This document shows positions 6,287 to 8,761 of a stretch of DNA of 8,761 nt, piece after piece. The stretch lies in contig JAZUBL010000005.1 in the NCBI GenBank assembly GCA_045638545.1, positions 1 to 8,761 on the forward strand, in the 5' to 3' direction. The DNA is from UMGS1071 sp045638545. Lineage in GTDB: Bacteria > Bacillota > Clostridia > Oscillospirales > Acutalibacteraceae. Made by a program: the position numbers and the translations under genes. Numbering within the stretch: the first letter of the stretch is position 1; the number at the start of each line of letters is the position of its first letter. The notes beneath the pieces were generated by a model that worked only from the letters and a program-made list of their open reading frames with translations, was not told the DNA's origin and did no database searches.

Positions 6287-7177
6287 CTATTTCGCGTCAA
6301 CATATTTGCCGTCAATTACGTCCTGCAAATACTGACCATACTGATTTTTCATTACTTTAATAGTTTCCATTACGCTTTCTCTGGTGATCCAGCCATTCTT
6401 ATATGCAATGTCCTCCAGGCAGGCCAGCTTACGGTGCTGGTGCTTTTCCATAGTCATTACAAAGTTAGTAGCCTGAATCAGGCTTTCATGAGTGCCGGTA
6501 TCCAGCCAGGTAAAGCCCTGACCCAGCAGCTCTACATGCAGGTTGCCCTGTTCCAGATAGATCTTGTTCAGGTCTGTAATTTCCAGTTCACCGCGGGCAG
6601 ATGGCTTCAGCTGTTTTGCATATTCTACTACGCGGTTGTCGTAGAAATACAGGCCGGTCACGCAGTAGTTGCTTTTTGGCTGAGCAGGCTTTTCTTCAAT
6701 GGAAATTGCCTTGCCGTTCTCATCAAATTCTACGATGCCGAAACGCTCCGGATCATCCACATAATAGCCGAAAACAGTAGCGCCTTTGCCGGATTCCGCT
6801 GCTTCCAGTGCTCTTTTCAGGCGCTTCTCCAGACCATGGCCTGCGAAAATATTATCGCCCAGCACCATGCAGACGGTGTCGTCACCGATGAATTCTTCAC
6901 CGATGATAAATGCCTGTGCCAGACCATCCGGACTTGGCTGTTCTGCGTAGCTGAGACGGAGGCCAAACTGGCTGCCGTCACCCAGCAGTTCCTCAAAGCG
7001 AGGGAGGTCCTGTGGGGTAGAGATGACCAGAATATCGCGAATACCTGCGCTCATCAGAACAGACATTGGATAGTAGATCATTGGTTTATCGTAAATAGGC
7101 AGCAGCTGTTTGGAAGTAACTTTTGTAAGAGGATACAACCGTGTACCGGAGCCGCCGGCCAGAATGATTCCTTTCAT
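6287..7177 (-). CDS. rfbA: Glucose-1-phosphate thymidylyltransferase (RmlA)
   Basis: The 296-residue nucleotidyltransferase joins glucose-1-phosphate and dTTP to give dTDP-glucose and pyrophosphate, the first and usually feedback-controlled step of dTDP-L-rhamnose synthesis. Seen: GGSGTRLYPLT (8-18), SKQLLPIYDKPMIYYP (22-37), EQPSPDGLAQAF (79-90), the metal-binding GDN (107-109), FGIVEFD (146-152), EEKP (161-164), YFYD (177-180) and WLDTGTH (224-230). The length matches the usual 290-300 residues. AAGGAG (7184-7189) lies 6 bases before the ATG. It follows the glycosyltransferase gene by 44 bases of AT-rich DNA containing an 11-base direct repeat; a weak internal promoter there cannot be ruled out. 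Confidence 0.97.
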   Translation of the reverse strand: MKGIILAGGSGTRLYPLTKVTSKQLLPIYDKPMIYYPMSVLMSAGIRDILVISTPQDLPRFEELLGDGSQFGLRLSYAEQPSPDGLAQAFIIGEEFIGDDTVCMVLGDNIFAGHGLEKRLKRALEAAESGKGATVFGYYVDDPERFGIVEFDENGKAISIEEKPAQPKSNYCVTGLYFYDNRVVEYAKQLKPSARGELEITDLNKIYLEQGNLHVELLGQGFTWLDTGTHESLIQATNFVMTMEKHQHRKLACLEDIAYKNGWITRESVMETIKVMKNQYGQYLQDVIDGKYVDAK

Positions 7178-7196
7178 AACTTTCTCCTTGAATTTT

Positions 7197-7224
7197 ACTA
7201 TATTTTATAAATCACTATATTTTA
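7197..7224. repeat. 11-base direct repeat between glycosyltransferase and rfbA
   Basis: ACTATATTTTA occurs exactly at 7197-7207 and again at 7214-7224, 17 bases apart. On the minus strand the copy nearer the glycosyltransferase contains its TAA stop. The region is very AT-rich and holds TATAGT and TATAAA words, but I see no convincing -35 box at the right distance. It may be just a short duplication. Confidence 0.5.
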
Positions 7225-8085
7225 GAAATTAAGTGCGCCGCGCTTGTTTTTAACATGGTCCACTACACCTTTTGCCACGTATAGCAGGCGGTCTTTCTTT
7301 TTATCAAGAAAAGCCAGATGGAGAGGTGTGCGCACAAAAAGATTTGCCAGAAAACGCAGTTTGTATTTTGATGGGGTGTAGTCTTTTTCCAGCAGGTAAA
7401 GCGCTTCCCGGATCTGATAATATTCCCGGAAAGGCTGGCCAACCCGCAGAGAAAAGGGGCCGATTTTTTTCTCGCCGACACCAAGGCTGTGATGCAGTAC
7501 CACGTCCTCTGCAGCACAGCAGAGCAGCCCCGCCTGCCGCATTCGCCAGCAAAGATCCCAGTCAGCAAGATCGAGAAAAATATCTCCGTTCCAAAAGCCG
7601 ATTTTTTTCAGTGCATCATAGCGGCACAGCATGGAAGAGGTGATCACATCGCTGACACTGGACACGTTTTTCTGCAGAATCTCCAGGGGGGCAGAATGCT
7701 CTACCTGACCGCTGCTGGTATTATAAAATACCGGCCCAAGACAGCCAACAGGATGTCCGCTTTGCAGCAGTGCTTTATGAACAGAAACCAGCTTTGCAAT
7801 ATGGTTTTCTGCAATGCGGGAATCCTGGTCAAAGAAGATGACGTAGTCTTCATCTTGCCAGGGGATTTTCGGATTGGTCAGCGCAAAGTTAAATGCCTGA
7901 GAGATACCAAGATTTCTGCCCAAAAACAGGTAGAATATGTTTTGTCCCAGTCCGGCAAAAAGCGTCCGGTTAGAATGCTCGCTGTTATCACAAATATATG
8001 CAATATCAGTCTGAGCGGCAATGCGGAAAATATTTTCGCAAACGTCAGGTGTGGGATTGTAAACCGTGATTAATGCCCGTATCAT
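7222..8085 (-). CDS. Family 2 glycosyltransferase, RfbF-like (probable rhamnosyltransferase)
   Basis: This 287-residue GT-A fold enzyme is first in the operon that makes dTDP-L-rhamnose, and it resembles RfbF-type rhamnosyltransferases. Seen: short N-terminal strand ALITVYNP (4-11), CDNSEHS (32-38) for the nucleotide, GRNLGISQAFNFAL (56-69), the DXD motif in FFDQDS (84-89), the serine-containing SSMLCRYDALKKIGFW acceptor segment (150-165), DLADWDLCWR (172-181) with the likely catalytic Asp, and LHHSLG (197-202). The DQDS form and the HHxxG end are typical of the RfbF group. The start (CAT 8083-8085) has a purine-rich GGGGGA site 9-10 bases upstream. The product is presumably a cytoplasmic, membrane-associated enzyme adding rhamnose to a lipid-linked glycan. 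The donor is inferred from family and operon, not shown. Confidence 0.88.
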   Translation of the reverse strand: MIRALITVYNPTPDVCENIFRIAAQTDIAYICDNSEHSNRTLFAGLGQNIFYLFLGRNLGISQAFNFALTNPKIPWQDEDYVIFFDQDSRIAENHIAKLVSVHKALLQSGHPVGCLGPVFYNTSSGQVEHSAPLEILQKNVSSVSDVITSSMLCRYDALKKIGFWNGDIFLDLADWDLCWRMRQAGLLCCAAEDVVLHHSLGVGEKKIGPFSLRVGQPFREYYQIREALYLLEKDYTPSKYKLRFLANLFVRTPLHLAFLDKKKDRLLYVAKGVVDHVKNKRGALNF

Positions 8086-8132
8086 GCCAGAAAATCCCCC
8101 TTTTTACTAAAATACATACATATTCATTATAA

Positions 8133-8161
8133 ATTATACGCCCCCTAAAAGATATAGTCAA
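8133..8161 (-). promoter_or_regulatory. Sigma-A promoter of the rhamnose operon
   Basis: Read on the minus strand, TTGACT (8161-8156) and TATAAT (8138-8133) are separated by exactly 17 bases. Transcription should start near 8126, about 40 bases before the glycosyltransferase ATG at 8085. This is close to consensus and should be strong without an activator. It is the only clear promoter for the five genes, which are tightly spaced. Confidence 0.88.
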
Positions 8162-8181
8162 GCCAAAGTAGGATGGGGCGT
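8138..8181. repeat. 7-base inverted repeat flanking the operon -35 region
   Basis: ACGCCCC (8138-8144) and GGGGCGT (8175-8181) are exact inverse complements 30 bases apart. On the minus strand one arm touches the -10 box and the other lies upstream of the -35 box. They could be paired half-sites of a regulator. On the plus strand the right arm is followed by TTTTT, but the 30-base loop makes it a poor terminator. Chance cannot be excluded. Confidence 0.4.
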
Positions 8182-8220
8182 TTTTGGGCTACGCAGGGGA
8201 GAATATCTCACTGAAAAATA

Positions 8221-8249
8221 TAGACTTTTTTGGTAGTTTATAGTATACT
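8221..8249 (+). promoter_or_regulatory. Promoter of the downstream exported-protein gene
   Basis: TAGACT (8221-8226) and TATACT (8244-8249) are 17 bases apart, giving transcription from near 8256 and a leader of about 80 bases. It is divergent from the rhamnose operon promoter; the two -10 boxes are about 105 bases apart. Confidence 0.7.
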
Positions 8250-8263
8250 GTAGAGTGCACTAT
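8240..8263. promoter_or_regulatory. Operator-like inverted repeat over the -10 box and start site
   Basis: ATAGTATACT (8240-8249) and AGTGCACTAT (8254-8263) are inverted copies matching at 8 of 10 positions around a 4-base centre. Each arm also contains a perfect 8-base palindrome (AGTATACT and AGTGCACT). The element covers the -10 box and predicted transcription start, where a bound repressor would block the promoter. The regulator is unknown. Confidence 0.45.
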
Positions 8264-8270
8264 TGTAATT

Positions 8271-8299
8271 CCAATTAAGTTGGCAACAATTTAATTGTT
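8271..8299 (+). repeat. Nested dyads in the leader of the exported-protein gene
   Basis: AACAATT-T-AATTGTT (8285-8299) is a perfect dyad. Overlapping it, CAATTAA (8272-8278) is complementary to TTAATTG (8291-8297), and GTTG-G-CAAC (8279-8287) lies between. The arms compete, so the transcript could fold in more than one way, or the DNA could hold two operator sites. No U-run follows, so termination is not suggested. Confidence 0.4.
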
Positions 8300-8336
8300 C
8301 ATATAGATAGTATTAAAAAATAGGAGGAAAAAAGAT

Positions 8337-8761
8337 ATGGGCAAACTAGTGAGTCGTTGTCTGTCGATCATCCTGGTACTGGCTCTCATCGTAGGCATGG
8401 CGCCAATGCAGATTCTTGCTGCAGAAGCCGCTCTTGAAGAGCACGTGCATACCGAAGAGTGCAACCTGGATCACGACCACGACGGCGAACTCGAAAATAA
8501 CCCGTCTGCGCAGAGCGAGGAAGAGGCTTCTGCTGAAGAGCCAACTTCCAGCGAAAACGCAGAAGAGACTGTAAACTCTGAACCTGAGCAGCAGCCGGAA
8601 CCACAACCGGAACCGCAGCCAGAACCAGAGCAGCAGCCAGTTTCTCAGCCGGAAGAAAACACTTCTAGCGAGAGCACCCAGCCAGTAGTTAAAACTGAAG
8701 TTGAAAAGATTCAGGATCAGATGACTGCAATTCTGGAGCAGTATGGTGTAACTGCCGGCAT
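8337..8761 (+). CDS. Large exported protein, N-terminal part (3' partial)
   Basis: The frame opens at ATG 8337, with AGGAGG (8322-8327) nine bases upstream, and runs off the window end after 141 complete codons. Residues 1-29 form a signal peptide: basic start (K3, R7), hydrophobic core SIILVLALIVGMAPM, and likely cleavage after LAA (27-29) or AEA (29-31). Next comes a short His/Asp/Cys stretch, HVHTEEC (36-42) and DHDHDGE (46-52), that could bind a metal. It is followed by an acidic, Ser/Glu-rich linker and a Pro-Glu-Gln repeat (82-101) typical of wall-spanning spacers, then a possible helical segment (VEKIQDQMTAILEQYG, 122-137). The function lies in the missing part. By composition it is another surface or secreted protein, perhaps of the same general class as the CotH-family protein at the left end. 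Divergent from the rhamnose operon. Confidence 0.85.
   Translation, partial: MGKLVSRCLSIILVLALIVGMAPMQILAAEAALEEHVHTEECNLDHDHDGELENNPSAQSEEEASAEEPTSSENAEETVNSEPEQQPEPQPEPQPEPEQQPVSQPEENTSSESTQPVVKTEVEKIQDQMTAILEQYGVTAG
8580..8654 (+). repeat. Pro-Glu-Gln low-complexity spacer
   Basis: Codons for alternating EP, QP and EQQP units run from 8580 to about 8639 and continue as VSQPEE. Units such as CCGGAACCACAA, CCGGAACCGCAG and CCAGAACCAGAG are imperfect copies at DNA level, so the repeat number could vary between strains. Such acidic proline-rich stretches usually hold a domain away from the cell wall. Confidence 0.75.

Noticed and set aside
5392..6360. 322-codon open frame on the plus strand opposite rfbB
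   Set aside because: It is antisense to an intact conserved enzyme, its composition is unnatural and it has no family motif.
6221..7210. 329-codon open frame on the plus strand opposite rfbA
   Set aside because: It is antisense to intact rfbA and crosses into rfbB; no promoter, ribosome site or motif supports it.
8139..8185. Plus-strand terminator made of CGCCCC/GGGGCG followed by TTTTT
   Set aside because: The loop is about 30 bases and there is no plus-strand gene just upstream to terminate.
1..8761. CRISPR array, tRNA or rRNA gene, insertion sequence, integrase or toxin-antitoxin pair
   Set aside because: No regularly spaced identical repeats, no tRNA or rRNA sequence signatures, and no transposase, integrase or toxin-antitoxin proteins are visible in any frame.

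Overview
The window looks like chromosomal DNA of a gut-type, low-to-mid GC Gram-positive anaerobe of the class Clostridia. Support for this comes from strong AGGAGG-type ribosome binding sites, near-consensus sigma-A promoters with 17-base spacers, short hairpin-plus-U terminators, and large exported proteins built from a CotH domain, GBS/Bsp-like repeats, YNPNSGxHxYT repeats (DUF5648 type) and small His/Cys motifs. Genus and species cannot be fixed from the sequence. No RNA genes, CRISPR array or mobile element were seen.

Layout, left to right. (1) 1-2571, plus strand: the 3' part of a large surface or secreted CotH-family protein whose start lies outside the window, closed by a hairpin terminator. 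(2) 2818-3663, plus strand: a single-gene unit for an AmsE-like family 2 glycosyltransferase, with its own extended -10 promoter and a roughly 110-base leader holding a four-codon mini-ORF inside a hairpin. (3) 3662-3700: a hairpin with U-runs on both sides that can end transcription from both directions. (4) 8085 down to 3708, minus strand: a five-gene operon, RfbF-like (rhamnosyl)transferase - rfbA - rfbB - rfbD - rfbC. It is driven by a near-perfect promoter at 8133-8161, with 44, 22, 12 and 10 bases between genes. (5) 8221-8761, plus strand: a divergent promoter with operator-like dyads and the start of a second large exported protein, cut by the window end.

The four rfb (rml) genes encode the complete route from glucose-1-phosphate and dTTP to dTDP-L-rhamnose. 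The first gene of the operon probably uses that donor, so the operon makes a sugar nucleotide and at least one enzyme that transfers it. The convergent glycosyltransferase probably adds to the same or a related cell-wall or capsular polysaccharide. The rhamnose block sits between two genes for large exported proteins, which makes this a cell-envelope region.

Most of the coding content belongs to recognisable families. I see no clear candidate for a wholly new system. The best leads are the domain mix of the CotH protein, the leader of the AmsE-like gene, and the dyads in the 8086-8336 divergent control region.
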